Notes: generated by a model not told the origin, from the sequence alone. Shown: positions 37,117-46,476, counted from the stretch's first letter. The stretch is 64,000 nucleotides of DNA from an uncultured bacterium (GCA_905215805.1 CAJMRL010000001.1:62001-126000), one strand, 5' to 3'. A program made the numbers and translations.

Positions 37117-39921
37117 TTACCGCTTGCGTTTCGGTGCTTTTATTTCTATTTTTTCACGGCGTTTGGGTTCTCCAAAACGCGATGGGGTTGTCTTATAACG
37201 TACAGTTGCAACAGATTCTGTGCGCAGCTTACCGTTATCGTATACCGGTTTCCCGTCTTGATATACCGGTTTTCGGTCAACGGCAGCTTCGCCGTGTATT
37301 GCGTACCATTGACTTCCATTAACATCTTCATATACCTGATAATTGCCACGTGGTGCAGCATATCTGGTCGTATCGTAAAACATAGTACCGCTTCCGTTTT
37401 CGTGCCGGACTTCAAAACAACCATCCTGACGCTGAGATCCGTCAACCGAGGATACTTTTTGCTCGTAGCCTGGCATAAATGCTTGGAACTGTGCTTGGTT
37501 ATATGCCATTGCTGCATCTCCGGCCTCGAATGCGGGAGTCTCGGCATGTGGCTGCATCGCATACCATTCAACACCGTTTGCTGCCTGCATAACTGTATGC
37601 GGCGCTTCAGGTTCTTCATAATTAGCGCTGTTATACCATAGCGTATTGCTTTCGGAAGCAGAGGAGGCTTCCATAACGCCATTTCCTGCTGAACGGTACT
37701 CGGTTCCATCCGGCATGCCGGGGAAGCTGGGTTCTGCCTGCATTCCTTCTGCAACAGCCCCTGTATATTCCGGTGCTTCATAAGAACCATCGCTGCCCAT
37801 AGGTATCTGATACCACTGGCTGCCATCGTTTGCCGTAACAACAGAATGCTCACCCTCTGGTTCGGCATAGGAAGCGCTGTTATACAGCATGGAACTGCCG
37901 TCAGCAGAATTGGCTTCAATCACGCCGTTGCCGATTTGGGTATATGCAGTATCTTCTGACATGTCTGGGAACGAAACGGCATTGTCTCCGGTAAATTGCG
38001 GAGCAACTGCACTGCCGTTTGCAATATCCTCACCGGATACCTGATACCACTGTGTCCCGTCAGCATCAGTAACTGTCTGATATGTGCCTTCCGGTTCACT
38101 GTAGCTTTCGCTGCTGTACAGCATTGATGTGCCATCGGCAGAATTGGCTTCGATCAGACCATCGCCAAGCACATTCATAGATGTATCTTCCGGCATTCCC
38201 GGGAACTCTGTATATCCGCTGTCAAACTGCGGCACTTCTGTAGTACCGTCCGCATAATCGGCACTCGAGACTTGATACCATTCATTGCCGTCAGCGTCTT
38301 TTATGACAGAGTGTGGGCCGTCTGGCTCACCATAGTTTGCACTGTTAAATAAAAGCGAACTCTCGCCCGGTGTTGTTGCTTCCATAACGCCTTCATCAGC
38401 CGTTCTGAGTATGGTGCCTTCCGCAGCATCAGGGAATGTTGTTGCCACCTGTGCCGCTTCGGACGGATCACCGGTAAATTCGGGAGCTTCATAAAATGCG
38501 TTTGCTCCAGTGCCCGCAGCCATCTGATACCACTGGCTTCCGTCGGATGCATTGACGATGCTGTGCGGCGTATCCGGTTTTTCATACTGAGAAGCGCTGT
38601 ACATTTCCAGATTGGCTTCGTTTCCGTCTGAACCGGTGGCTGTTGTAGATATCTGTCCGCCTGTTATCTGAGTACCTGATAAGCGACGACCACTCAAATG
38701 TGGCATAAAGTTTTCAAGACTGCGGTCTGCAATATCTCCGGCAATACTTCCTGAAACATTTGGTGCTTTTGATGCTACGGACGCAATAGAATCACCAGTC
38801 AGTTTCGCACCGTTTCGTGCAGCAATACCTCCAAAAGCGCGGCCTACAAAACCAGCTGTGCCGCCTGCACCCATAGGGCTTCCACCGCTGACGACAGCGT
38901 CACGGACATAGCTATTTCCCTTGAATTTATTTACAAAGCCTGCAGCAAAACCAGCTCCTGCCGTTCCTGCACCTGAGGTGGCGCTGCCGCCCCTAAACAC
39001 ATTGCCTGCACTTTTAACGCCTCCGCTGACTCCGCCCAGAACACGCGCTGCCATAAGCAATTCCATACCCATACTGCTGCCTGTCTGTGCTACATTGAGT
39101 CCCATAGAGGCAAGGTAGCTGTCAAATTTTTGTGCCGTTTTTAAAAACGCAAGGGCACAGAACATCCATAGAAATATATTGCCCTGGCCGGTTGACAGTG
39201 CGCCGCCGTTGCCAATGTATTGTCCTACTGAACTGTTAAATGCCCGCAGAAACCACACATTCATCACCAATAATAACAGCTGTGACCCCACCATACGGCA
39301 CCATGATTTGAATACACTTCCTGTTGTTTTTGATGCTCCCATCGCATATGCCAGAGGGGAAGTATAGCAAAGAACACCAACCACAATGTATCGTTCAACT
39401 GTTTCAAGCAACAGCTTGAAATAATTCCAGCCTAACGCAATCTCCAGAATCACTAACAGCAATAGGCCAACCACTGACGCAACGGAAACAATTGTTGTTA
39501 GTCCATTAGTCAGTGCCTGTTCCACTCCGGCAAATGTGAAATCTTCTGAAGACATCGTAATATCCATGAGCGCCGTATAGGGAGCTCTTGCAATGTCGAG
39601 CGTCAGCAGGAATATTGGTTTTGCATATCCTATCAACAACGCAAACAAAGAGCTTCTTGCAAGCAGTGACAAAGGGTTCTCTGCTTCTGTTATGGGTCCG
39701 CCGAACACACGGAACAATTGCCATATCGTAATCAAAAACAACAACGCCCATGCCATATACTGCATGACAGTAAAGGCTTTTGCAACAAAAGGGAAGTATT
39801 CTTCCATTGCTGTCATATCTGTGCCAAGTGCGTTCAAAAACAGGCCTGACACAGCGTCCATCAGCTGGGATACGATACTGCTGATCCATGTGACGATCCC
39901 TTCAAAAATCCAGTCAAGCAA
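37117..39921 (-). CDS. VirB6/TrbL-like channel protein with WYQ-repeat tail
   Basis: 934 residues from a TTG at 39921 (GGAGG 10 bases upstream; the nearby ATG is out of frame). Residues 1-290 hold about six membrane helices (AWALLFLITIWQLF, LLLLVILEIALGW, GVLCYTSPLAYAMG and others), typical of VirB6/TrbL proteins. After a Gly/Ala-rich linker (290-400) come six copies of a roughly 65-75-residue module, each with Y-x-x-P, then DG-x-x-WYQ/WYA and M-E-A/I-E-A-N-like parts. A basic tail ends it. The membrane half should form the channel; the repeat tail's role is unknown. Confidence 0.88.
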   Translation of the reverse strand: MLDWIFEGIVTWISSIVSQLMDAVSGLFLNALGTDMTAMEEYFPFVAKAFTVMQYMAWALLFLITIWQLFRVFGGPITEAENPLSLLARSSLFALLIGYAKPIFLLTLDIARAPYTALMDITMSSEDFTFAGVEQALTNGLTTIVSVASVVGLLLLVILEIALGWNYFKLLLETVERYIVVGVLCYTSPLAYAMGASKTTGSVFKSWCRMVGSQLLLLVMNVWFLRAFNSSVGQYIGNGGALSTGQGNIFLWMFCALAFLKTAQKFDSYLASMGLNVAQTGSSMGMELLMAARVLGGVSGGVKSAGNVFRGGSATSGAGTAGAGFAAGFVNKFKGNSYVRDAVVSGGSPMGAGGTAGFVGRAFGGIAARNGAKLTGDSIASVASKAPNVSGSIAGDIADRSLENFMPHLSGRRLSGTQITGGQISTTATGSDGNEANLEMYSASQYEKPDTPHSIVNASDGSQWYQMAAGTGANAFYEAPEFTGDPSEAAQVATTFPDAAEGTILRTADEGVMEATTPGESSLLFNSANYGEPDGPHSVIKDADGNEWYQVSSADYADGTTEVPQFDSGYTEFPGMPEDTSMNVLGDGLIEANSADGTSMLYSSESYSEPEGTYQTVTDADGTQWYQVSGEDIANGSAVAPQFTGDNAVSFPDMSEDTAYTQIGNGVIEANSADGSSMLYNSASYAEPEGEHSVVTANDGSQWYQIPMGSDGSYEAPEYTGAVAEGMQAEPSFPGMPDGTEYRSAGNGVMEASSASESNTLWYNSANYEEPEAPHTVMQAANGVEWYAMQPHAETPAFEAGDAAMAYNQAQFQAFMPGYEQKVSSVDGSQRQDGCFEVRHENGSGTMFYDTTRYAAPRGNYQVYEDVNGSQWYAIHGEAAVDRKPVYQDGKPVYDNGKLRTESVATVRYKTTPSRFGEPKRREKIEIKAPKRKR

Positions 39922-39956
39922 ATTTCATCACCTCCGTCCTGCCTGACCGCTTGTTC

Positions 39957-40313
39957 TCAGCCTGTGTAGTTTCCGCCAGAAATCAACGGCTGTAAGTATG
40001 CAACCACAAAGCCGAGCGAGTTCAAAACAAGCCAAGTGATTACAATTCGCTTAAGCCAACTGGTAGCTTCATCAACAGCTCGCTGGTTTCTTGATACCAT
40101 TCTGACAACCAGTGCAATTGCGGCAACTGTAACTGCGACAATGGTGCTTATGGCGACTATTTCGCCGTAAACATCCTTCATGATCGTCGAAAACCTGTCC
40201 CAAATCGTGTCTGCCATAACAGGCTGAACTGAAATGAGTGCGGCAGATACCATGCTGACCAATGACCAGTATACAGTTTGAAGCTTGCCGCTTTTACCCA
40301 ATTGTTTGACCAT
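39957..40313 (-). CDS. VirB2/pilin-like small membrane protein
   Basis: 118 residues from ATG 40313, with AAGGAGG 9 bases upstream. A hydrophobic N-terminal segment with AQPVMA-like cleavage (about residues 15-34), then two helices (IVAISTIVAVTVAAIALVV and RIVITWLVLNSLGFVVAYL). Size and topology fit VirB2/TrbC-like or Maff2-type proteins placed just before VirB6 homologues in Firmicute ICEs. A pilin or channel-subunit role is inferred. Confidence 0.75.
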   Translation of the reverse strand: MVKQLGKSGKLQTVYWSLVSMVSAALISVQPVMADTIWDRFSTIMKDVYGEIVAISTIVAVTVAAIALVVRMVSRNQRAVDEATSWLKRIVITWLVLNSLGFVVAYLQPLISGGNYTG

Positions 40314-40342
40314 GCTCAAAAACCTCCTTCTGTAATTTCGGC

Positions 40343-40386
40343 AATAAAAAATACCGTTTCAAAGCATCAAGCTGCTTCAAAAACGG
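40343..40386 (-). terminator. Terminator/attenuator before the pilin-like gene
   Basis: Minus-strand hairpin CCGTTT ... AAACGG with an internal AAGC/GCTT helix (40354-40386), followed by TATTTTTTATT. It lies in the leader between the 211-residue protein and the pilin-like gene; the ribosome site of the latter follows. Confidence 0.7.
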
Positions 40387-40496
40387 CATCCCTATTGTCC
40401 GATCCCATTTTGGGACGATACCAGTATACCACAGTTTCAATTGCTTGTCATCGGCGCGGCTGTGCCAATTTTGTGCCAATTTATTTACCACCGTTT

Positions 40497-41132
40497 TCAG
40501 TTCAATCCCTCCAGCAATGTCAGCATTTCAAGCCAGAAATCCACATCGGCTGCCGGTGAAGCCCAGAGCCGGATGGATAAGATTGTGATTGCTTGTTCCC
40601 GAAGTCGGTAATAATGGCGTGGCGACAGATCCAAGCGATAGAGCAGGTCCGTTAAACTCAGCTTTTCAGGCGTTATGTAGGTCTGATAAATCAGATTATA
40701 CAGTCTTTCGCCGTCAGATGGCTTTTTCTTCAGAACGGTCAGCGCCTCATTCACACGGTCAAGCAGTATTCTTGACTTTTGGATACCTGCAATTCTACTT
40801 TCAAGCTTTTTGTTATCCAAAGACGTTTCGATATCAATCCGGTCAATCAATTCATCCAGTCCCTCAAAGGGCTCGTCCAGCTCCTCGGCGATTGAATCGG
40901 GGAAACATTCCAGCATCCAGGCGATGGTTCTGTAGTTTTTCAAGAGCATAAGCGTGTTATGGTATGTGTTTTTCTTCTTTTCCTGCTGCGCTATGCGTAT
41001 CTTTTCATCGTCAATTTTCTGATCTCCCAGTATACCTCGTCTGGTCAAAAGCCCAATAAACGCCTCTGAATGTGCGATAATGCGATCCTCTTCCTGTTTA
41101 TACATCGCTTTTTTGTTCTGTTTACTGCTCAT
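40497..41132 (-). CDS. Hypothetical regulator-like protein with C-terminal HTH
   Basis: 211 residues, hydrophilic. Long helices (about 35-130), then a helix-turn-helix-like segment LSLTDLLYRLDLSPRHYYRLREQAI near residue 165, recalling ArpU/RinA-type phage and ICE late regulators. No enzymatic motif. Its start overlaps the end of the 351-residue gene by 11 bases. It may control the tra operon beginning downstream of it. Confidence 0.65.
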   Translation of the reverse strand: MSSKQNKKAMYKQEEDRIIAHSEAFIGLLTRRGILGDQKIDDEKIRIAQQEKKKNTYHNTLMLLKNYRTIAWMLECFPDSIAEELDEPFEGLDELIDRIDIETSLDNKKLESRIAGIQKSRILLDRVNEALTVLKKKPSDGERLYNLIYQTYITPEKLSLTDLLYRLDLSPRHYYRLREQAITILSIRLWASPAADVDFWLEMLTLLEGLN

Positions 41133-42177
41133 ATATAAAAATCTCCTTTGCTATTTTCGTTATATCCACAGGCATACATGGCCCACGGATATGATTCCTT
41201 TTAATTTCTGCAATTGGGGTATTATAATAACCCTTGCAGTCATAGTTATAATTCTTACAATTCCAACACAGAGAAAAATACGCGCGTATTATAGGGGAGA
41301 AAAATGCAACGCGATTTTCTTCCGCATTTGATAAGATAGAGGAGATCACTTTTTTGCTATACCAGGCGATTAACCTGTTGATATACGCATGATCGGACTC
41401 CTCTTTTTTTATTCCTTTTGCGCAAATACGTATTTTGTCCAAAATACGCACAATTTTGTCCTGCGTCGGCAAGACAGTCTCTGTTTGTGTCGGATATATT
41501 TTATTAAAAACCAGACAACCGTAAGAACCGGGGAGACGGTACAGAGCAAAGACATTCCCGTATTTCTTAAAAAATCTCCATACCTTTGTCTTTTCCCAGC
41601 CCCAACGGTTGCCGAGGGTTTCCAGAGTTAATGCGGCGCCGTAATTGTCATACTGAATCGTCGGTGCCAAAAAAGAAAAAGCATTGCGTTGTTCTGCGAA
41701 TACCGTGTGGCACCACAAATCAAGCCATGCGTCTGATTCTTCAAATATATAATTGTTATCTGCAAGCCGCTGCGTTATGTTCCGTGGAAGACAGAGGAAG
41801 CCGTAACCATTTGAAGCATACACATTTCCATCCATGCATTCTTCTCCGGAGCATTCAATAACCCAGTCGGTTATAAGATAAGTCAGTTTTTTTGTGTGCG
41901 GATCCAGCTCGTACTTTATATATCCGAGCCTTGACAACGTATCCATAGTCTCTAACGCCTGTTTTCGCGTTCTAACGCCTAAAATGCTTTTTAGACCAAC
42001 GATACCGCCAGACCACATACCGGGCGTTACAGGGTTACTGTAACCGCAATAGGAAGCTATTCCTTTACGAAATGCTGCGCGGGATGCAAGACGGGCCCAT
42101 GCGCCCATTACACCCTTGCCCTGAGGAAGATGGGAACGCATTAGCTTTACCCATTGATATTTCAGCAAGCATTTCAT
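41122..42177 (-). CDS. Hypothetical ICE protein, first gene after the integrase
   Basis: 351 residues; AAGGAGG precedes the ATG by 8 bases. Residues 60-110 resemble a winged helix (GVRTRKQALETMDTLSRLGYIKYELDPHTKKLTYLIT). A second one may lie near 190 (LTLETLGNRWGWEKTKVWRFFKKYG). This two-wHTH layout recalls replication initiators or regulators of mobile elements. I see no nuclease motif and cannot name the family. Confidence 0.65.
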   Translation of the reverse strand: MKCLLKYQWVKLMRSHLPQGKGVMGAWARLASRAAFRKGIASYCGYSNPVTPGMWSGGIVGLKSILGVRTRKQALETMDTLSRLGYIKYELDPHTKKLTYLITDWVIECSGEECMDGNVYASNGYGFLCLPRNITQRLADNNYIFEESDAWLDLWCHTVFAEQRNAFSFLAPTIQYDNYGAALTLETLGNRWGWEKTKVWRFFKKYGNVFALYRLPGSYGCLVFNKIYPTQTETVLPTQDKIVRILDKIRICAKGIKKEESDHAYINRLIAWYSKKVISSILSNAEENRVAFFSPIIRAYFSLCWNCKNYNYDCKGYYNTPIAEIKRNHIRGPCMPVDITKIAKEIFIYEQ

Positions 42178-42206
42178 CTTGGTAGCCTCCTTTTCAATTT
42201 AAGCAT

Positions 42207-42238
42207 AAAAATAGAGCAACCTTTTTATGGGTTGCTCT
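42207..42238 (-). terminator. Terminator of the integrase gene
   Basis: AGAGCAACC (42213-42221) pairs with GGTTGCTCT (42230-42238); T5 follows on the minus strand, 16 bases beyond the integrase stop. Confidence 0.88.
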
Positions 42239-42253
42239 ACCAAAGAAATGTAT

Positions 42254-43465
42254 TCAATTAACAACAAGAAATGATTGATCTACCGGTTCTGAAAATGCAG
42301 CAAATGTAACCGTTGATTCTAAAGCATTTCTTGCAATTATGCCCATTTTTTCAGTAACATGCGTATAGTACCGCAGAGTAAATTCCAGCTTTGAATGTCC
42401 AAGCATTTCTTGAACATATCTGGGATTCACACCGCTTTCCGCCAGAATTGTGGCATATGTATGTCGCAAATTATGGAATTTAAAGGGAATATTCAAGTCC
42501 TTTTTAAAAACCCGCGACATGAATTTAATGCTATTAGTAGATAGCATATCACCATTTCGTTTTATATTGATAAAATCAGGTATTTCAAGTAATGTTTCTT
42601 TATTCTTTATCAATCTGTCCGTAACAAAATTTCTTTTATAGCCATCGCCATATAATAATCGGTTTTGCTCGTGCTGCTCTTTTAAGGAAGAGAGGAATGT
42701 ACAAAAGCTATCAGTAATATTAACGCTTCTGTACGCATTAATTGTTTTTAGTGGGCAAAAGCACCACTTATGATCCTGGAATAATAGCTGTTTGCATACC
42801 TTTATTTTTTTCTTTTCAAAATCGACGTCCGACCATTGAAGGGCGAAAACTTCGCTTTCTCTAAGCCCTGTATTCAACGCAATGTAATATGATACAATCA
42901 AATTCGTTCCATGCAGCCTTTTCTCCATTGCATCACGTTCTTCTTGGGTGTATGTTTTAATTTCGCCGATATGCCTCGGATCGGGAGGAGGAGTGACTTC
43001 ACAGAAAATATCTTTTTTCATATATTTTCTCTTATACGCATATCCAAATATGACCTTCAAAGTTTTATATAAACCCTTCACATACTCCTCACTTAGATAA
43101 GTTCTCTTCTCATTGAGAAAATCTTCTATCATATTGCGGCTGATTTGATACATATAATATGACCCAAATCTTTCGGCATAATGGTTTCTGTAAAGCGAAT
43201 TGTAGCGTTTTATTGTTGCATACGCCCGAGTGGCTGGCGCTTCCGTCTCCATAAATTCTGAAAACACCTGTGAAAAAGTGATTTTTTGATTCTCTACATA
43301 ATCGCCCGTATTGTTGATTTGATATAAGGCATCTGCAAGCGCTTTATCAGCTTCTCTCTTGGTCTTATAGCCGCCTTTTTCAATTTGAGCCCTTTGATCT
43401 GAGCTTTTTCCAAGATCAATACGGTATGACCATGTTTTCCCTCGTTTTCTGACACTGCCTTTCAT
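42254..43465 (-). CDS. int: Tyrosine recombinase (ICE integrase)
   Basis: 403 residues in the Tn916-Int style: an N-terminal arm-binding domain (KGSVRKRGKTWSYRIDLGK), a SAM-like core-binding domain (about 75-160), and a catalytic domain with Arg in TGLRESEVFAL, His-x-x-Arg in HNLRHTYATIL, His in LGHSKLEFT and Tyr in RYYTHV. All catalytic residues are present. It would integrate and excise the element to its left. No excisionase gene is visible beside it, unlike Tn916; repeats in the adjacent gap may be its arm sites. Confidence 0.95.
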   Translation of the reverse strand: MKGSVRKRGKTWSYRIDLGKSSDQRAQIEKGGYKTKREADKALADALYQINNTGDYVENQKITFSQVFSEFMETEAPATRAYATIKRYNSLYRNHYAERFGSYYMYQISRNMIEDFLNEKRTYLSEEYVKGLYKTLKVIFGYAYKRKYMKKDIFCEVTPPPDPRHIGEIKTYTQEERDAMEKRLHGTNLIVSYYIALNTGLRESEVFALQWSDVDFEKKKIKVCKQLLFQDHKWCFCPLKTINAYRSVNITDSFCTFLSSLKEQHEQNRLLYGDGYKRNFVTDRLIKNKETLLEIPDFINIKRNGDMLSTNSIKFMSRVFKKDLNIPFKFHNLRHTYATILAESGVNPRYVQEMLGHSKLEFTLRYYTHVTEKMGIIARNALESTVTFAAFSEPVDQSFLVVN

Positions 43466-43558
43466 AATAAGCCCTCCTTTTAAAGCAGATGATAATTAAA
43501 TTATACCAGTAGCAGCATCAGAATCTTAATTTTGCATATCAAAAATCGCTCAAAAATT

Positions 43559-43683
43559 TTTGCCCACAAAAAAATTCACTTCGAGGCCCGAAAAACCGCA
43601 TAACCATGCGGGTTTCCGGCGTTTTTGTGGGCAAATTGATTTTTTGGCTCTATTTTTTGCGATTTGCCCACAATTTGCCCACA
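43559..43683. repeat. Four copies of TTTGCCCACA near the ICE end
   Basis: TTTGCCCACA occurs at 43559-43568, 43663-43672 and 43674-43683, and inverted at 43626-43635. They lie just outside the integrase gene in a 355-bp gap with no ORF, beside a hairpin (ACCGCAT/ATGCGGG near 43595-43612). Repeated short sites next to an integrase are typical of its arm-type binding sites and of att regions. The exact attachment core is not identified. Confidence 0.6.
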
Positions 43684-43705
43684 AAAATCTGAGATACATT
43701 TAGAT

Positions 43706-43745
43706 ACGAAAAAACACGATTAACGAAGATTCGCTAATCGTGTTT
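43706..43745 (-). terminator. Terminator of the rubrerythrin gene
   Basis: 16-bp stem with one mismatch (43712-43727 with 43730-43745), two-base loop, T-rich on the minus strand. It lies 76 bases after the rubrerythrin stop and marks the inner limit of core chromosome before the ICE. Confidence 0.8.
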
Positions 43746-43820
43746 CGTGACCAAGTCTCAAAAATGGCTTGTTTACTGGGTTTTCGAGGTGTATCGAATC
43801 GTATTTAATCTTATCTGTGA

Positions 43821-44375
43821 TTAACCAAAATACCTCTTCAAAAGACCCTCAAAGCCTTTTCCGTGTCGCGCTTCATCCTTAGCCATTTCATGAACTGTGT
43901 CATGGATAGCGTCATAGCCAAGCTCCTTAGCTCTCTTTGCAAGCTCAAACTTACCAGCTGTAGCGCCGCATTCAGCTTCAGCTCTAAGCTCAAGATTCTT
44001 CTTTGTTGAAGTTGTTACAACCTCACCGAGAAGCTCAGCGAACTTTGCAGCGTGCTCAGCCTCTTCGAGAGCTGCCTGAAGATAGAAAGCGCCTATCTCC
44101 GGATAACCTTCTCTTATAGCCTGTCTGCTCATTGCGATGTACATACCTACTTCTGTGCACTCGCCTTCAAAGTTAGCCTTAAGACCATCATAAACGTCAG
44201 CTTCGATCTGATCCTTTGCGCCTACGCCAATAACATGCTCACATACGAAATTGAGAGCCTGTCCTTCATCCATCTTTGTGAACTTTTCGCCCGGAACGCC
44301 GCACTGAGGACATTTTTCCGGTGGATTATCTCCTTCATAAACATATCCGCATACTGGACATACATACTTTGACAT
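43821..44375 (-). CDS. rbr: Reverse rubrerythrin (N-terminal rubredoxin)
   Basis: 184 residues. The rubredoxin domain is N-terminal: [10 protein letters not shown] and CPQCGVPG give the four Cys iron ligands at about residues 5-27. The ferritin-like diiron domain follows, with [24 protein letters not shown] and DEARHGKGF supplying Glu/His ligands. This swapped order defines reverse rubrerythrins of anaerobes, which reduce hydrogen peroxide in the cytoplasm. The PerR-type regulator lies immediately upstream on the same strand. Confidence 0.95.
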   Translation of the reverse strand: MSKYVCPVCGYVYEGDNPPEKCPQCGVPGEKFTKMDEGQALNFVCEHVIGVGAKDQIEADVYDGLKANFEGECTEVGMYIAMSRQAIREGYPEIGAFYLQAALEEAEHAAKFAELLGEVVTTSTKKNLELRAEAECGATAGKFELAKRAKELGYDAIHDTVHEMAKDEARHGKGFEGLLKRYFG

Positions 44376-44471
44376 AATTAAAATTCCTCCTTTAATATAA
44401 TAAAATTCTGCGGTTTATACCGCTCTTAAATCAGACAGCGTATGCTATCTGATGAGTTTACATTAATAAAA

Positions 44472-44861
44472 CTATGCTTGTATTTCTGCATTTTTGCAGT
44501 CAAGACATTTTCCGTAAAATATCACGGATCGGCTGTCTATATCAAAACCGGTGTTTTTTTCTATCGCAGCATCAAGCTCTTCCGGCAAAACTGCATCTAC
44601 ATCAAACACTCCTCCGCATTCATTGCATACGAAATGATAATGCTCATGGGTAAAACCGTCATAATGCTCACAGCTGTCACCGGTTGATATTTTAAGAACA
44701 TCTCCGTTCTTACACAGCTGAGAAAGATTTCTGTATACTGTACCCATACTTATGTTTGGAAACTCTTTTCTAAGCTCGTTATAAAGTGTTTCAGCGGTAG
44801 GGTGTGTTTTTGTGGAACGCAGCAATCGGTATAGAGCTTCCCGCTGTTTTGAATAGTTCAT
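44472..44861 (-). CDS. perR: Fur/PerR-family peroxide-responsive regulator
   Basis: 129 residues from ATG 44861, with AAGGAG 8 bases upstream. Winged helix at 5-75 (TAETLYNELRKEFPNISMGTVYRNLSQL), then the metal-binding half with HEHYHFVCNECGG and CLDCKN, the two CxxC pairs of the structural zinc site. Placed right before a peroxide-reducing rubrerythrin, so PerR function is likely; Fur or Zur cannot be excluded from sequence alone. Confidence 0.88.
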   Translation of the reverse strand: MNYSKQREALYRLLRSTKTHPTAETLYNELRKEFPNISMGTVYRNLSQLCKNGDVLKISTGDSCEHYDGFTHEHYHFVCNECGGVFDVDAVLPEELDAAIEKNTGFDIDSRSVIFYGKCLDCKNAEIQA

Positions 44862-45110
44862 GCAGTTCACTCCTTGCTATATTCACAAATCAGTAATCAT
44901 TCTTACTTAGTTAGTATAACATGTTAAAAGCAATATGTCAAGTGGTTTTCAAAAAATATTTTAACCTTTATAGGAAAAATTTATTCAGATTTCTGTTTAT
45001 ATTTTCTATAATAAATCAGTATGTTCATATGCCGCACGTATCCGCACAGAAAAAGTTTTATCGCATAATATGTATATATAAGAAGTTTATATTGTAAAGG
45101 AAGTGATATT

Positions 45111-45365
45111 GTGTATATAGTAATCGGGTCCGTTACATCGGCGGTTAGGTTTAAACGGGAACTGGAGCATGCAAGCGGTTATCCGGTAAGTGTAGTTCAT
45201 ACTCCTGCGGCGCTTAGCAGCGGAGGATGCTCTTATTCGATCCGGGCTGATGATAGGTTGGCAGAGTTTGTAAAACAGTTTTGTTCCGAAAAAAATATAG
45301 AGGTAAAGCGTATTTGTATAGAGGAATTTGTCGGCGGGGAGAGAGTGTATCATGATTTATCTTGA
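45111..45365 (+). CDS. DUF3343 protein (putative Se/S carrier)
   Basis: 84 residues from a GTG with AAAGGAAG upstream. The pattern MYIVIGSVTSAVRFKRELE, then STPAAL-like VVHTPAALSSGGCSYSIR fits DUF3343, whose Cys in the GGC segment is thought to carry sulfur or selenium. It overlaps the cysteine desulfurase gene by 14 bases. The pair suggests sulfur or selenium delivery for tRNA modification or selenoproteins. Confidence 0.88.
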   Translation: MYIVIGSVTSAVRFKRELEHASGYPVSVVHTPAALSSGGCSYSIRADDRLAEFVKQFCSEKNIEVKRICIEEFVGGERVYHDLS

Positions 45366-46476
45366 CAATGCGGCAACAAGCAGGAAAAAGCCCATATCTG
45401 TTTATGGTTCTATGTTCAAGAATACTATTATTAATAGTATTAACTCAGGACGAGGTGGACATAGTCTGAGCATGAGAGGTATGGAAAAAATAGTAGCGGC
45501 TCAGGATATTATAGCGCGGTTATTTAATATAGATAATCCTCAAAATATTGCATTTACTCAAAATGCCACCTATGCGCTTAATATGGCGGTTATGGGGACA
45601 CTTTGCGGCGGCGGGCATGCGGTTGTTACACAGATGGAGCATAACAGCGTGCTGCGCCCGGTATACCGATTTAAGAATGTTACTGTTGTAAATGCCGATA
45701 AATATGGATATGTAGATCCGGAGGCAGTAAGGACAGCATTAAAAAAAGATACAAAATTAATTGTATGTACTCATGCTTCAAATGTGTGCGGAACAATAGA
45801 GCCGATTGAAGAAATAGGTAAAATAGCAGCGTGCAGGAGAGTGCCATTTCTCGTGGATGCAGCACAGACAGCAGGATGTTTAGATATTGACGTTCAGAAA
45901 ATAGGAGCGGATATGCTGGCATTTTCGGGCCATAAGGGTCTTATGGGACCATTAGGGACAGGAGGATTATATGTAAGGCATCCTGAGCTTCTTGAACCGA
46001 TTATAACCGGAGGGACCGGTAGCAAGTCTGAAAGCTTATATCAGCCCCGGATCATGCCGGATATGCTTCATAGCGGCACACTTAATACTCCAGCTATTGC
46101 GGCTTTAGGAGCTGCCGTAAAGTTCATATTAAAAGAGGGAGCAGGAAACATAGGAAAATATGAAAATGAGCTTGCTAAAAGACTGACAGACAGGCTTATA
46201 AATATTCCGGCGATAATTCTTTATGGGGCGGATAAAAAAACGGGAATTACGGCTTTTAATATACGTGGAATCAGCAGTGCGGAAACAGCGGAAAGGCTTG
46301 GAAAGAATATTGCAGTGCGTGCGGGATACCATTGTGCACCTCTGGCGCATCGTGCAATAGGGACTGAGAAGACGGGAGTGGTTCGAGTATCGTTTGGATA
46401 TTTTAATAAGCGTTCAGATGTGGATAAGGCGGCTGATTTAATTTATAAAGTTGTTAAAGAGGCGCTGAATATATAG
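45352..46476 (+). CDS. Cysteine desulfurase (class V aminotransferase)
   Basis: 374 residues from ATG 45352 (MIYLDNAATSRKKP). The PLP lysine is in AFSGHKGLMGPLGTGGLYV (near residue 195), the PLP-binding His and Asp in CTHASNVCGTIEP and FLVDAAQTAG, and the active-site Cys in AGYHCAPLAH near residue 333. It takes sulfur (or selenium) from cysteine onto its own Cys. It is encoded together with the DUF3343 protein, the expected partner in this family pair. Confidence 0.93.
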   Translation: MIYLDNAATSRKKPISVYGSMFKNTIINSINSGRGGHSLSMRGMEKIVAAQDIIARLFNIDNPQNIAFTQNATYALNMAVMGTLCGGGHAVVTQMEHNSVLRPVYRFKNVTVVNADKYGYVDPEAVRTALKKDTKLIVCTHASNVCGTIEPIEEIGKIAACRRVPFLVDAAQTAGCLDIDVQKIGADMLAFSGHKGLMGPLGTGGLYVRHPELLEPIITGGTGSKSESLYQPRIMPDMLHSGTLNTPAIAALGAAVKFILKEGAGNIGKYENELAKRLTDRLINIPAIILYGADKKTGITAFNIRGISSAETAERLGKNIAVRAGYHCAPLAHRAIGTEKTGVVRVSFGYFNKRSDVDKAADLIYKVVKEALNI

